A stretch of 64,000 nt of DNA from Siphonodentalium dalli (lineage: Eukaryota; Mollusca; Scaphopoda; Gadilida; Siphonodentaliidae), in contig CP136067.1 in NCBI GenBank assembly GCA_032622095.1, positions 201,174,681 through 201,238,680 on the forward strand. The letters run 5' to 3'. The position numbers and the translations under genes were made by a program. Shown here piece by piece: positions 11,355 through 22,925 of this stretch. The number at the start of each line of letters is the position of its first letter. Position 1 is the first letter of the stretch. Below the pieces are notes generated by a model that was not told the origin of the DNA, searched no databases, and saw only the letters and a program-made list of their open reading frames with translations.

Positions 11355-12245
11355 TACTAATCTACAACCGATATTGCTCAAAACTGATATGGGATATGTA
11401 CAATAAACAATTTTATATGACTTTGAAGGGTGTTTTAGTCTGTTATGGGCATTACTAAAACGTTAGTATGGACCAACAGCTCTAGCTCTAGTCAAGGATC
11501 GTCAGATGATGGGGTTTCCATTGTATAATGACCGGGCTTTAGTTTGTTGCATCATGGCCAACAACCTGGGCCGATATGATATTCTAGTGGTAAGTGATGA
11601 GTGATTCAGATCTTCAGTAGATAATTGTTATTGTGATGTGGCAATATCAAGCATCGATGGTGACAGCAACAATGGTACATAAATAAATATATGGGCGTAA
11701 GTAAATAAAGTTGAGTACTCTGTCAATAAGTAAATCGCATGGTGAAGATCCATGTAAAACTCCCAAGAGCGATTCCTAACTGCCGATCTCGTTCTCAGAA
11801 ATCCCCCACGTTTATATCTCCACCCATGGCTCGCTGACCGCCATGCACCCAGGCCAGGTCAGAGTCGTGTCCATATAGACAAAGAAAGGTCAGAGGAAGG
11901 TTACACACCAGCGATGGACAAAGGAGAGGTCAGAAGCAGGCTAATTAATGTTACGTAATGAGGCAATCCAACTGACCAAATATATGTTAGGTTAAAAGTG
12001 CATGGAATGTAATTACTAAGTCTAAGGAATGCCGAAGGAAAGTTCCGTGCCATCAGGGATGTTACCTGTACATGTAGTTGGTGTATATTATGTATCAAGT
12101 TGCTATTCTAGATACCATGTCCACTTTGACACCATTAAATCACCATTTAAATTTCAACGTTTTCAATAGCAGAACATAATTATATCGTATCGATGACCCA
12201 ATTAATAAGATGGCCAGACATCGACATTCGAAAGAAGAAAGTTAA
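11355..12245. other. Intergenic stretch, no recognised feature
   Basis: No supported exon. The 65-residue minus-strand frame at 11.9-12.1 kb has no domain. Confidence 0.4.
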
Positions 12246-12249
12246 ACAT

Positions 12250-12431
12250 GTTTGAACTTAGTAACCACCATTTTATGGTTCAAGAGCAGAAATCATTACC
12301 TACCAGTTGAATCGGGATCCTCGGTAGGTTCAGATTACTCGGCCAGAAAGTGCAATCTATGTAATTTAGAACTCGGAGATGAATTCCACGTAATTCTGAA
12401 ATGCCATCTACTTCAAAATATACGATGGTGA
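12250..12431 (+). pseudogene. Non-LTR retrotransposon ORF2 C-terminal fragment (zinc knuckle)
   Basis: The frame 12309-12431 gives ARKCNLCNLELGDEFHVILKC, that is Cys-x2-Cys, then DEFH and a final Cys. This is the C-terminal Cys/His motif that follows the reverse transcriptase in CR1/Jockey-type elements. A second frame just upstream gives SNHHFMVQEQ, like the usual NHxLxIExGR lead-in, so at least one frameshift is present. The catalytic domain is absent, so this is a dead 3' fragment. A second, better preserved example lies at 58.1-58.8 kb. Confidence 0.7.
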
Positions 12432-12439
12432 TCGATAAA

Positions 12440-12780
12440 GCCTTACTTCTACTGAGAACCGAGTATTATTAGACTGAACGAATTACATTATGTAACCCAG
12501 GGATGGGGAGAGAACACAAATTGTGTAATATTTATTAAAAGAGTTATGCCATTCTTCATGCTCCCCTTAGGCATTCTATGAACACCCACGTTAAGGCACC
12601 AAAATGGGTTGTTGAATTAAAAATAATGTAATAATTTAAAAACAAATGATTGGATAACACATGTCATTTCACGGACGGACTTGCCCGCTGTTCGACTATC
12701 CTCCAGTGTTGTTGGTGGAAAGATCACAGTCCAGACTCGTACTGTTCGGCCACTCTCCACACACTTTGTGGACGGGTCAC
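12440..12780. other. Intergenic, with partial duplication of the neighbouring exon end
   Basis: On the minus strand, at about 12725-12760, GGCCGAACAGTACGAGTC then TGGACTGTGA repeats the last 30 or so bases of the WSC exon and its donor (12785-12815). This is a small tandem duplication across the exon/intron boundary. Confidence 0.6.
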
Positions 12781-12788
12781 ATACTCAC

Positions 12789-12951
12789 AGTCCAGTCTCG
12801 TACACACTGTTCGCCCACGACCCGCCACACATGATGGTGGAATCACCACGACAAGGGTGATCACAGCTTGACTCAGGTAACTCTCCGTACCGTCCATATG
12901 ACTGTCCACAGAAACATGCAAAATAGTACTGAACGCCGGCATAACAGAAAC
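12789..12951 (-). CDS. Exon encoding the C-terminal half of a WSC domain
   Basis: The translated exon reads GFCYAGVQYYFACFCGQSYG followed by ESSCDHPCRGDSTIMCGGSW and ANSVY. This is the second half of a WSC domain, with its CxCG, CxxPCxGD and MCGGSWxNSVY signatures. WSC is a cysteine-rich extracellular carbohydrate-binding module. It is bounded by an acceptor, TATTTCAG/GT (12952-12953), and a donor, CT/GTGAGT (12788-12787), giving a 163-bp internal exon entered in phase 1. The N-terminal half of the domain must lie on an upstream exon, at higher coordinates, that I did not find. It may belong to the same gene as the secreted-protein first exon at 46.0 kb, which is also on the minus strand and exits in phase 1. 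At least one exon would have to lie between them, so that link is inference only. Confidence 0.8.
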
Positions 12952-13039
12952 CTGAAATACAAATGTATGCTTTTTTTGGGTCCAGTGCGAAACGTAAGAA
13001 CAGCATAGCACGATCACTGAAGTCATAATGTATCATCCA

Positions 13040-13590
13040 GAAAACATAAAATGTGTTATTTTCGACGAGTTTGAACTTTAATTGTCACAATTTGCTGATG
13101 TGGTAAACGTAAATATCAGCTGTACCACGCTTGTATGGACATTTGAAAAGTTGATACATTACTATGAATGCTGTAAATCTTTCTGGAGGTTACATCTATG
13201 AAGTCTGTATCAGTATTCCCTGTGCTGTTCGATCTTTTTGTTTATCGCCGGACAGTAAGTTGTGTGATACATTACATGTACATTGAGGCCTGACGATTTA
13301 CATGAGTGTTTTTAACTATTTCGATGTTAATCGTAAATGTATTCCGTTTCAATACATGCTAGCGCACTATGGTTCCCGTCCCCATATACATATATATAAC
13401 TGTTGATAATATTGTGAAATTTGAACGCCAAAATCGTCCCAAAACACAGGTGTTCGATATCCGGTGATTTGTAATCCTGAACTTAGGTGTTGGGACAGTT
13501 TATTAGTATAGGATTGATATGACCTGGGTACTTAATCCACCTGTTAGCCAACATTTTCCATTTACAGGGCAAAATAGTGTTTGGATTGCC
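13040..13590. other. Intergenic or intronic stretch, no recognised feature
   Basis: If the WSC exon belongs to a minus-strand gene this is intron. I see only a short TATATACATATATATA run near 13385. Confidence 0.4.
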
Positions 13591-14059
13591 ATTAAAGGCA
13601 CGGGAGGCCTTAGTTGTCGAAACTATTCATATTTGTTCCAATCATCGTAAACAGAAAACCATTAAAACGCATAAAGTTTCGTTCATATATACCATGACCA
13701 TCGCGTAAACCGCATGCTATCACACAGACCTATTATATTTTACCTAAGCAAGAGTCTGATTGTGTTACAGAAGACAGCACTGTGCTATTGGCTGAACACA
13801 CATCAATTATATAAACGCTCTTTATTAATTCCATATAAGGAATGCAGCAACAAAGAACGCTCTTTATGGTTACCATCATAATATAAACAAACACCAGGAA
13901 AGTAACTTTTTATGCTTTTGATTACACAACAATGGTAAAACATGTGGCAATAACATACTGTCTATCTACATTTTGATATTTTTTCTGTTTGTGACGGTTT
14001 TTGACGGGTGAAAATATTTTCACAGGATACCCACCGCCAAGGCCTCCCGTACATTTAAT
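13591..14059. mobile_element. Candidate MITE with ATTAAA...CGGGAGGCCTT termini
   Basis: The left end ATTAAAGGCACGGGAGGCCTT (13591 onward) is mirrored by AAGGCCTCCCGTACATTTAAT (ending 14059). The interior is AT-rich and noncoding. The right half resembles 63765-63940 (CTTTTGATTACA...CAACA, ATCCTTTCTGTTTATGG, AAGGCC(A/T)CCCGT). No clear target duplication was found, so the class is unknown. Confidence 0.5.
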
Positions 14060-14064
14060 CATTC

Positions 14065-15285
14065 ATACATACATGTTGCTCCTATGAGATTCGACTGGAC
14101 ATCTGTATCAGAATTGCATGTGTGGATTGTATAGAGAAACATGATATCATTCCAACCAGCGTTAATTAACTTTAGGGACACTGCATATTATAAGGCAGTG
14201 GTATGTATGCATGCTTAAGTGGATTGCCAGAATGAGGTCAGTGTCGCCTTTATATTTAACGCTAGATGTTATCACTGTTTGAATAGTTTGGTATTTGTTT
14301 GAGCTTCACTTTGGCCCATTAGATACAACTCTAATGTATGTATATGCCGACAGGAGATAATGTGGATCAACCCAGCATGCATCCACGATACAGCACTTTG
14401 CATGGCGAGTACCGATATTATATATATAATGTATCATCATCATTATCATCTTATTTATACATGCATGTATTAATTCACTCAACTATGTAGGCATGCATTG
14501 TACACTATGGTTCCGATGTATGTCATAATAATTACATGGAATATTCAAAATTTGGCATTCACTTCAAGTGTTTTGGTTTATAATGCTCAACAGTTTGTTG
14601 ATTCCGTTCAATAACAATTAAATATTGGCAATATCTGACCGTGCAAAAGCATACATCACATATTATATAGAGGAACGTGGCAACATGGGGTGTCTCACCC
14701 ACCCCAAATTTGGTAACTTTTTTCAACAGTTGGAAATTTGAATAACAGTGCAAACATACACATTTACCCACATACTGCGTACATAATTTGAAATAGTTCT
14801 CTTTGTTTGAGTATTTAGTGCGAATATGTTGCTTTTAGACCAACAACACATGTTTTTAGTTTGACATTAGTCTGGAAATTATAACACTTTCACAGTTCGA
14901 AAAGTATTTCGCGAACATGGGAGTTGGGTCTGGTCCAATGTCGCCAAGTGGTGTTCAGCTTAGCAATTTGGGTAAGTCAGGTAACTTCCGGTATAATAGC
15001 CCTGGTCAAACTTAATAGTATATATAGCCCCTTCGTCAGTGAAATCATGGCTGCATCCCTGTTCCGAGTTATAACCCACTCACCTACAACGGATCTCCTC
15101 TAGTCACGTTCCCGATGGTGTGGAAATATACATGTATGTTAGACGTTGAATAACAATGATTGGACATAATTATTACGATATGAAAAAAGTATTTCTGAGC
15201 ATTTGTTCAGTAAGAAGTGCCCCGTGTGTGTGAGCAGCACCTTAACATGTTGCCAAGTAACATTAAAAAAGGTCTGTTGTAGTTA
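14065..15285. other. Intergenic stretch, no recognised feature
   Basis: It contains short ATCATCATCATTATCATC and TATATATAATG runs near 14420-14450. No coding support. Confidence 0.4.
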
Positions 15286-15289
15286 CATA

Positions 15290-15529
15290 TCCACACCAAA
15301 AAAATTGAAATTGTTGATTCAGAAAACTATTCGTTATCATCTTAATTACTCTTCCCACAGTTTTAGAAGAAGGGGAACAGCAACAGCCTTTAGGTGTGGT
15401 GTTCCTTACGATTTGATAGAATTGCACGGAGCTTGGAGATTCGATGCGTACAAAGCCTATTTGGAAATAGATTTGGAAGATAAGATAAAAATGCTTCAAG
15501 CCTTAAGTACATATACCAGAAACATGTAG
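15290..15529 (+). pseudogene. Tyrosine recombinase C-terminus (DIRS/Ngaro/Crypton-like)
   Basis: The frame gives SSHSFRRRGTATAFRCGVPY then DLIELHGAWRFDAYKAYLEI. This contains the HxxR box (HSFR) of tyrosine recombinases, the G-x-W box (GAW), where cellular enzymes often have H or W, and a candidate nucleophile in the DAYKAYLEI segment. In eukaryotes, recombinases with exactly this 'SHSFRRGGATxAFxxGVPxDLIxxxGxWxSxAYxxYL' look belong to DIRS-type retrotransposons (including Ngaro) and Cryptons. The N-terminal part with the first catalytic Arg is missing upstream, so only the end survives. The SGNH-hydrolase remnant immediately downstream, in the same orientation, favours a Ngaro-like retrotransposon. 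Confidence 0.75.
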
Positions 15530-15549
15530 TATGTTAGGATTAACATCAA

Positions 15550-15995
15550 AATTGTTGTTATAGGTTCCAATTCAGTTATACTCATGTCGAGCCGCATTCT
15601 AGGACCAAAATTCAGACATTGACCAGAATCGTTCTCTCAAATAAAGGGAGTATCAGTTCCAAATATAATTATCTGTTAATTCATGTTGGAACAAATAATA
15701 TACATATTCATTCAGTAATTGCCTTGTTCATTGATTTGATAACAGTATAGAATGGTCATTTCAACAGTATTGACAAGGCCAAAAGATTACAAATATACTG
15801 AAGACAAAATCATTGATGTAAATAAGCAGTTGTCCTCTTTATATTCCGATAGGCAGGTTAGTTTGTCAGAACATTCAAATTTGTTGTTAACAAATGTACT
15901 CATATTCCTCTGAGGCCACTTTTCGCTGCCAATGATGAAGGCCTCCATTTAAACTATGCAAACACCAGGGTGTTGAAATATTTTTTCATTCAAGT
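15550..15995 (+). pseudogene. SGNH-hydrolase-like remnant downstream of the recombinase
   Basis: Three short pieces in different frames line up with an SGNH hydrolase. They are LIHVGTNNIHIHS (block III, GxNN), TRPKDYKYTEDKI with DVNKQLSSLYSDRQ, and NDEGLHLNYANTRVLKYFF (the block V Asp-x-x-His region). SGNH domains of this form accompany some Ngaro-type elements, to my recollection. At least two frameshifts or stops separate the pieces, so it is a pseudogene. With the preceding recombinase it marks the 3' portion of one decayed element. Confidence 0.65.
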
Positions 15996-15999
15996 TGAA

Positions 16000-16555
16000 A
16001 TTTTTGCCAAAATGATCATGGATTATAGTCATAATTGTACACTTATATTATTATTCATGTCAGATTATTACATTGATTATTACGTTAACATATTTACCAT
16101 TAATGATAATGTCCATGTGTATTGCTCGATTATAAAGTTAACAAATTTGCTATGAATTATAGTGATAAGCGGGTTATGGTAATGAATGCTAATATTCATG
16201 AGTATTGCATTGGTTATGCAGTTACCACAATTGCCACTAATTCTACTGATAATTTAAATTATTATGTAAAGAGTGACAGTAGCCATGACTACCTTGTATG
16301 TGCATTATAATTGATATTGATTATCAAATAACTTAATAATGCATTGTGGATACATGTAAGCATATTTGATTGAGTGCTGTGATTTTTTCTTTGTTTGTAT
16401 TTAAATTCACTTTATACTGCATGATGTCTTCTCCATACTTCCCTTTCAGGAGATAGCTTTAACAGCATCTTCACGCCAGTGAATTGATAGTCCAGATGAA
16501 TCAACCAGCATTTTGCTTCCCCGGAAGACATCAGTGTTAATTTATGGTGGCCTGT
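16000..16555. other. AT-rich stretch after the recombinase/SGNH remnant
   Basis: Probably the 3' noncoding part of the same element. The short frames are AT-driven and show no domain. Confidence 0.35.
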
Positions 16556-16705
16556 GCCTTATGGCAGAAAAGCTAAATTTTCTGGGTATTATTGGTAGGT
16601 TGAGTGGATGTGAGAAAGAAAGTTGTTTCATTAATGTATCTGTGTATTCAGTTGGTTATGGCTTATCGAATAAACAACTTTTGGTGCCAAAAGCATGTCC
16701 TCATA
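16556..16705. repeat. Direct repeat, copy 1
   Basis: It shares ATGGCAGAAAA, TTGGTAGGTTGAGTGGATG, TTGTTTCATTAATGTATCT, TTCAGTTGGTTAT and TATCGAATAAA with 17062-17210. The pair may be the split repeats of a DIRS/Ngaro-type element ending after the SGNH remnant. Confidence 0.75.
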
Positions 16706-17061
16706 ATAAATGACTCAGGGTGTGGTAATCGGACTATTTTGGCATAAAAATGCTTAATTATGCACCCGACAGTATCACCTTATTCGGTTGAGCTCTGACC
16801 TACGAACTCGACCCGAACATATCTCATTAGAATGGCTTTCCCTTTATCGGGAACTGAATTATAATAAATTCCCGCCCAAATATTTGTCATTGTTCGCGAA
16901 AGCACCATTCACTACACTTCGATTTTCCCACCCTCCCACCCTAACTAAAGTTTATGTCAATGTTCTAATAGGTTATACACTATTAATTTGACTAATTATT
17001 TTACTGGCTAAATCTCGATATCATATTCTATGAATAGCTGAATGAGTGTTTCGTTTTGGAT

Positions 17062-17210
17062 GGCAGAAAAACATCATTTCCTGGGTATAATTGGTAGGTT
17101 GAGTGGATGTCAGAAAGATGTGTCAAAGTTGTTTCATTAATGTATCTATTTATTCAGTTGGTTATTGTTTATCGAATAAATAACTTTTGATGCCAAACAT
17201 ATTACTTGTT
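17062..17210. repeat. Direct repeat, copy 2
   Basis: Diverged partner of 16556-16705, 0.5 kb downstream in the same orientation. Confidence 0.75.
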
Positions 17211-17388
17211 ATTAAATGACATAGGGTTTGGTAATTCAATTAAGGTCTGTCATGTCTCATTTGAAGTGCATCATTCAAATGCACCAATTTACAATGATTG
17301 ACACAACACTGCAGCAGGCCAACTGTCACACTGTTTTGGTCAGTGACCGCAAGTTATTCTTATAACAAATACACCGTGCTAACATACC

Positions 17389-17485
17389 AGGGTTGGTGTA
17401 ATCGTAATCAGTAATCGTAATCAGATTAATCAATTACAAAATTTGGAGTAATCGCCTGTAATCAGTTAGTACAATTTGTTCATGC
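17389..17485 (+). mobile_element. hAT-like terminus (candidate)
   Basis: CAGGGTTGGTGTAATCG is followed by repeated TAATCGTAATCAG and GTAATC words. CAGGGTTGG-type starts and subterminal TAATC repeats are typical of some hAT elements. The matching opposite end (CCAACCCTG) was not found within the next kilobase, so the element is truncated or I am wrong. Confidence 0.35.
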
Positions 17486-17499
17486 GCTTTGTTAGTGGT

Positions 17500-18585
17500 A
17501 CACTGTGTACACTATGGCAGTGGGCACAGATCACAACACACAATTGCTGAGTTGTTGAATACAGCATGAATGGCAATACACTCGTGATACAGACAATGAA
17601 ATGTTCTAATATGAATGAATAGGCAGCCAACATCAATCGGATTCAATATTATTGGGACTGCTGCAGACAATGGCTGCAGAGTCAGACTGGTACAATGGGG
17701 CTAATTAACTTAAACCTACTACTACATCATGACATTGTTTTCTGTTTATGTGAATGCTCTGAGGAAATAATGTTGTATAATTTCGATTTTGGAAGCCGTG
17801 TTGTTAGACTGGTGTCTTTGAATCGGCAGGGTATTATTATTACGATCAAGTTACAATACCATGCTATGATTTTAAAACCGAGAATCTTAGAAAAATGTGC
17901 AGATATTCTTTCTTCCATGAGCTACACTGAGCTTGCACAGGTTAGCATCGACCGAGTATCTGCACAAATGTTGGACACAATATATACGGATGGCACAATC
18001 TACTCAAGTCGTTGTGTAGTAACCGAACTACTAGTACCAGTACTAGAGTGGGTTGGTTCAGTGAAATGTGGTATATACAAGTATATAAACATAGTCTGGT
18101 CAATTGTGGACTGTTCCGGTCTTACTGGTGTCAACTGTGCCATAAATCGACAATGTTCAACAGGAACTGGCACATAAATGCACTGTGAATTTAATGTTAC
18201 TATAATTGTGGAAATTAAGTGACACATGATACAGTTCAAAGACAACTAGCTTTTCCTAAAAGCATGTCAACTGTGATGCTCTGTTTTATACATAAAGTTG
18301 ACAGTTGCAGGTGATGTTTAATTTAGTTGTTCAATGATATTGCGGATGTTCTTTCAAATGAACTGAATTGTTCGTGAAGTAATACTATTTCCAATACATT
18401 AGCTAATCAGCCGGACTATGTACCGTTATGGAGAATTCAAGTACATGGATAAAGGTGGACGCTAACTGTTGTGTCATTAATTCATTAGTTTATCAGTTTC
18501 ATTAAATGTTATTTATCTACATAATATTTACATTTTACTGATGCGAAAGGTATTGTCTTTGTGTGTTTTTTAAGAGTGATCTGTT
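17500..18585. other. Stretch without a recognised gene
   Basis: It includes a 160-codon plus-strand frame (17695-18177) with no domain I can name, no clear splice sites and no polyadenylation context. I leave it unannotated as a gene. Confidence 0.35.
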
Positions 18586-18589
18586 CTGT

Positions 18590-18815
18590 AAACGCGCTAA
18601 CCAATATATGATAAATGTCTGTGCGTTAAACGCACTAACCTATATATGATAAATATATGTGCGTTAAACGCGCTAACCTATATATGATAAATGTCTGTGC
18701 GTTAAATGCGCTAACCGATATATGACAACTGTCTGTGCGATAAGAGCGCTAACCTGTAATAACCGGCTGTGTGTTCAACGCGCTAACCGATATGTGATAA
18801 CCGTATCTGCGTTTT
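18590..18815. repeat. Minisatellite, about 38-bp units x6
   Basis: Units read GCGTTAAACGCGCTAACC plus TATATATGATAAAT plus GTCTGT. The last units are more diverged (TGCGATAAGAGCGCTAACC, GTGTTCAACGCGCTAACC). Confidence 0.9.
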
Positions 18816-18819
18816 ATTT

Positions 18820-19548
18820 AATAGTTTCCATTGACACTCCTCTATATTTGCTTTCTTAAACTATACATATTTTATCAATGGTATATGACTGCACGGAATA
18901 AACATATTGGCAGTTAAACTAAATGTGCGCAGTTATCTCGTAAGTTAGCTCGTTTCCAGGTTAGATAACTCTTGAAATACATACGAAGACCACACTTTCA
19001 GCTTTACTAAGGTTGGTTGAAACCACACCAGTTGCCCATTTCACACAATAAATGTATCTGTCCGGAATTGAATTTACCATATTGTAAAATATATTTGAAC
19101 TTATTAGGGGTTGTTTTTCAATATGCAATTATCAGGCATATATTAACCGTGGCAATACATTGTTTTGCTGCAAACTGGTTACGGTATAGCCGTTCAAATC
19201 CATGGTTCAATAGTAAAGTTAAGAACGTAAATACCGTGAACAATTGGCCGTCAATTTGTTAACGATGGGACCGTGAACAATTCAAGATTTAACTAGTCCC
19301 CAAAATGCCGGTAAATTTCCGTGAAAATTCACGGTTCTGTTTTAAAAGTGTACATACCAAGTGATATGCAATGATCTATACATAGCATCGGCGTCATTGC
19401 ATCCGAATCCCATTGGTCGCTTGTCAAATCTCTTGGCGCATTATCTGTATAACAGCCGACGTAACGACCCCTCACATGACCTGTATGGAAGCAACATATA
19501 TTTTAGTTTGTTTAGCAATATATTTTACATAACCTTCATAATTTAAAT

Positions 19549-19597
<49 letters not shown>

Positions 19598-20395
19598 TTG
19601 AGCACACCTGTGAAATAGCGTTCAGATTTAATCAAATAAAAACACGTGTATTCTTGCCAAAAATAAATTCAAACATGAGATATTCTTGGAATATAAATTG
19701 TTAAATTGTAATGAAAAATCAGCTTGAGTTAGTGGGCTTACGCTGGATACAATAATGCAACAATTATTGGCTATAGAACAACCGATAAGACCTCCTTTCC
19801 AAAATAATAAACCATAGTGATGATTCAATGTCTGATCATGTTTATGTTTAAATCATTGCGTTACAATATATGACTACATGTGGATGCAGCGATGTGGCGA
19901 TCGGGGCGGTTGTAAATAATCACAAAGTTGACAAACCCAACTTTGGTCAAGCTTTTCATCTCTAATGGTTGTTAATGTCAAGCACCATTATAATACGACA
20001 CTATATGCGCGCGTAGTGTGATACATGTTCACCAGTACTCAGTTAGATAATGCGAAGTTCCTGCAACACTCCAATGCTGTTTCTATAAATAGTCAACGAG
20101 ACATGACATAGTCTACCGCTAGTCTAGTTCATTGCGGCGCATAACTATTTATGTGGCACAATATAAATACTTGAACGATATGATTTATCGTACTATCTTT
20201 ACCAATTTGCCACACTTATTTTTCCGGAAAAAAAACTCATGCACACATTTATTTAACATAAGAATGGAAACTTAACACGATGATGCGTGGAAGTCAAGAA
20301 AAAATTATGATCCAGTTCTCTCATTTGTCAATAGAATACACGTAGAGTTATGTATGATTTCCCAATTGTTATACATAGTAAAGATTGGCTATTTG
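18820..20395. other. Intergenic stretch with a (TA)n tract
   Basis: The alternating TA run at about 19550-19595 is the only nameable feature. No exon is supported. Confidence 0.45.
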
Positions 20396-20399
20396 AACT

Positions 20400-21110
20400 T
20401 TAGAGAGCTTATTGTGACATTTGTCATGGCTGTTAACATTGACATTTAGATGGGAATGAGTCATTTTGGGGTCATTCGGCAAAAACAATATGGCCGCCAG
20501 CAACCATCTTGAGTTTCAAAATGCAATCGATTAGCATGGGCTACATGCCTGCATGTTCGTCTAATCATCATGGAATATATCATGGGCGTTACTATTGACA
20601 TGGGAGCGAGTCATTTTGAGGTTATTCGTCCATAAAACATGGCAGCCGGCAGCCATTTTCGATTTTACTCTTTGCATGACTAAATCCTTTGGCACGGGCT
20701 ATCTGTCGTACCTTTGTTTCTGATCATTATGAAATTGTTATGGCTGTTGAAATTTACATGTGTATGGGAACGAGTCATTATTGGTCATTCTGAAAAAAAG
20801 CGGCCACCTTGGATTTAAAAATTATATCCATTAGCACGGGCCAGCCTGTTCGTCTGAACATAATGAATTTTGTCATGGATGTTAATATTGACATGTATGT
20901 GGGGAAATAGTAACATTGTGGATATTCGGCCATAAAACATGGCTGTCGGCCGCCATCTTGGATTTTACTCTTTGCATGACTAAATCCACGGGCTACATGT
21001 CATACCTTTACTTGGATCATTATGAAATATTTCACGGCTGTTGAAATTAACATGTAGATAGAAACGAGTCATTTTGGGTCAATCGGCAAAACAAGAACTT
21101 GTGGCATTGG
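20400..21110. repeat. Largest array of the CATGGC(C/T)GCC...CAGCCAT repeat family
   Basis: About three units in tandem share GTCATGG(A/C)TGTTAA, GGGAACGAGTCATTTTGG, AACATGG(C)AGCCGGCAGCCAT, TTTACTCTTTGCATGACTAA and GGCTACxTGTC. The same family occurs at 1.25, 40.0 and 51.95 kb. Confidence 0.8.
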
Positions 21111-21449
21111 AATCCTTGTAGGTGACCTGGACAACTCAGAACTATATGTGTTGACTTATATAAACGTCCAGATTTAATTAACTGTAAATATTTGTTATAA
21201 CCAAGTATGTACATGAAAGTTGCTAGCTGGTATTCCTATTACACCCACATATGTCACCCTTTCATTGCTCATTCTCAATTTGGATGGACTTTTAGTTGTA
21301 CCCGCTCCCACTCTTGGCTAGAAATTGTGGCCCTGATGAGTGAACACTTCGGTTTGCCCCCTCTCATAATTGTGTTTTTTTTGCTTCAAATCACAACCCA
21401 AATCATTAAAATTTAAGTAAGGAAGAACATTAAATTTCCAAATTGTTTT

Positions 21450-22344
21450 TTACAACTGAATGGAGCTAGATTTATACTAGCATATGAGTAAATTTGATTC
21501 CATCCACCGGAGCCGCTAGGAAACAGATTCTGGATAATATATGAGATATTTTCAAAATAAATAATCTGACCTGCGGTGGATTATTTATCTCATGACTTGG
21601 ATAATATGCATTTTTTCACTTGCCAATCGTTCGACCATTTACAAACGTTGTCGACGGATGCTTGTAAATCAATTTTATCGTGCGAACCATGTATTTTCGT
21701 GTCGTCGGCAAAAATTTACAGTCACATTCAAGGTTGTCTGGTAGATCATTGATATACTAGTATAGGAGAAAAAGGTATTGGTCCGAGCACACTCCCTTGA
21801 GGAACACCACTTTTAACCTCTTAGTAGGACGAAGCTTTACCCTGAACAAGCACGCGTTGATAACGCTCTACTAAGAAGTTGTGGATCCATTTTAGAAGTC
21901 CAGCAGAAATTCCTTAGCATCGAAGTTTATGTTCCAACCGGACGTGAGGCACCGAATCGAACGCTTTACAACAGTCCAAGTAAATTGAATCAACGGGTTC
22001 GTTATAGTCCCGATTTCGAGTGACATCTTCAAGATATTCTAACATTTGCGTATGACAGTTCATTTTGGATCGGAAACCGTGCTGTTGCTCGCTCAATAGA
22101 TTGTAGTCATCCATGTGTTTAACTATTGCGTCTCTTATAAAAGACTCGAGAATTTTACACAGAACCGAAGTTAAACTGATAGGTCTGTAATTTCCAGGGT
22201 TTGTTGTGTTTCCTTTCTCGAATAACGGTGTTATATTTGCGGTTTTCCAAATTTTAGGAAGTGTTCCTTCAGATATAGACATGTTGAATAAATTGCAGAG
22301 AGGGATGGCAAGTTCGTGGGAACATTCTTTCAGTATTCTATTGT
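21450..22344 (-). pseudogene. CR1/Jockey-like non-LTR reverse transcriptase, 3' half of the interrupted copy
   Basis: Read on the minus strand from 22344 downward, the frame gives RILKECSHELAIPLCNLFNM, KTANITPLF, NPGNYRPISLTSVLCKILE, QQHGFR, YLDCCKAFDSVPH and, after frameshifts, SGVPQGSVLGPI, INDLPDNL and FADDTKI (about 21,693-21,715). These are the finger and palm motifs of a CR1/Jockey-type reverse transcriptase, with FADD as the catalytic box. Frameshifts near 21,770 and 21,910 make it nonfunctional. It stops abruptly at 22344, where the palindromic element begins. Its upstream half continues at 29,288 on the far side of that element, in the same orientation. The frame that runs on into the element (to 22507) is a chance fusion. 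Confidence 0.9.
22339..22344. other. 6-bp target-site duplication, left (TATTGT)
   Basis: TATTGT directly abuts the left terminus TGATGATAAGG. The same six bases abut the right terminus at 29,288-29,293. Confidence 0.9.
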
Positions 22345-22589
22345 TGATGATAAGGCCCCTGTTTGGGGGTATTTCGGGAACGATAACTCTATTCTCTGCA
22401 GTACTACCGTTGGAGTTTGACCTATATTCTCCGCCCACGCGTCGGTCTACTTGTACCGGTTGGACATGTCCGGACATGACCCGCTGGTTATATCCAGACT
22501 TTTCCATATGAATGGTATAGTATCTACATGTATATCACGTGATGATCTCGGTGGGGTAGCTTCAGTCTTTAATTTTAAAGGGACACTAG

Positions 22590-22690
22590 GCTCTCACGGG
22601 GGATGATTATTAAAGTGACACTCACTATGGATGAATGTTAAAGTAACGCATGGCGCACACTGTGGGATAATGTTAAAGTGACACTCGCAT
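22590..22690. repeat. Subterminal TTAAAGTGAC boxes, left arm
   Basis: TTAAAGTGACACTC, TTAAAGTAACGC and TTAAAGTGACACTC follow TTAAAGGGACACTAGG at intervals of about 27-35 bp. They are mirrored in the right arm at about 28,942-29,060. Repeated subterminal boxes can be binding sites for an element protein, but that is speculation. Confidence 0.65.
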
Positions 22691-22925
22691 TGAAAAGTTC
22701 AAAAAGTTCAAAAAGTTCAAAAAGTTCAAAAAGTTCAAAAAGTTCAAAAAGTTCAAAAAGTTCAAAAAGTTCAAAAATTTCAAAAACTTCAAAAATTTCA
22801 AAAAGGTCAAAAAGTTCAAAAATTTCAAAAACTTACAAAAGTTCAAAAATTTCGAAAAACTTCAAAAACTTCACAAATTTCACAAATTTCACAAATTTCA
22901 CAAATTTCACAAATTTCAAAAAACT
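22690..22925. repeat. (TTCAAAAAG)n minisatellite, left arm
   Basis: A 9-bp unit TTCAAAAAG is repeated about ten times and then degenerates into TTCAAAAATTTCAAAAAC and (TTCACAAAT)5. The left arm has one unit more than the right arm and a G/C difference at the first unit. Confidence 0.95.

Noticed and set aside
17695-18177. 160-codon plus-strand frame
   Set aside because: No recognisable domain, no splice or polyadenylation support, and AT-rich surroundings where such frames arise by chance.
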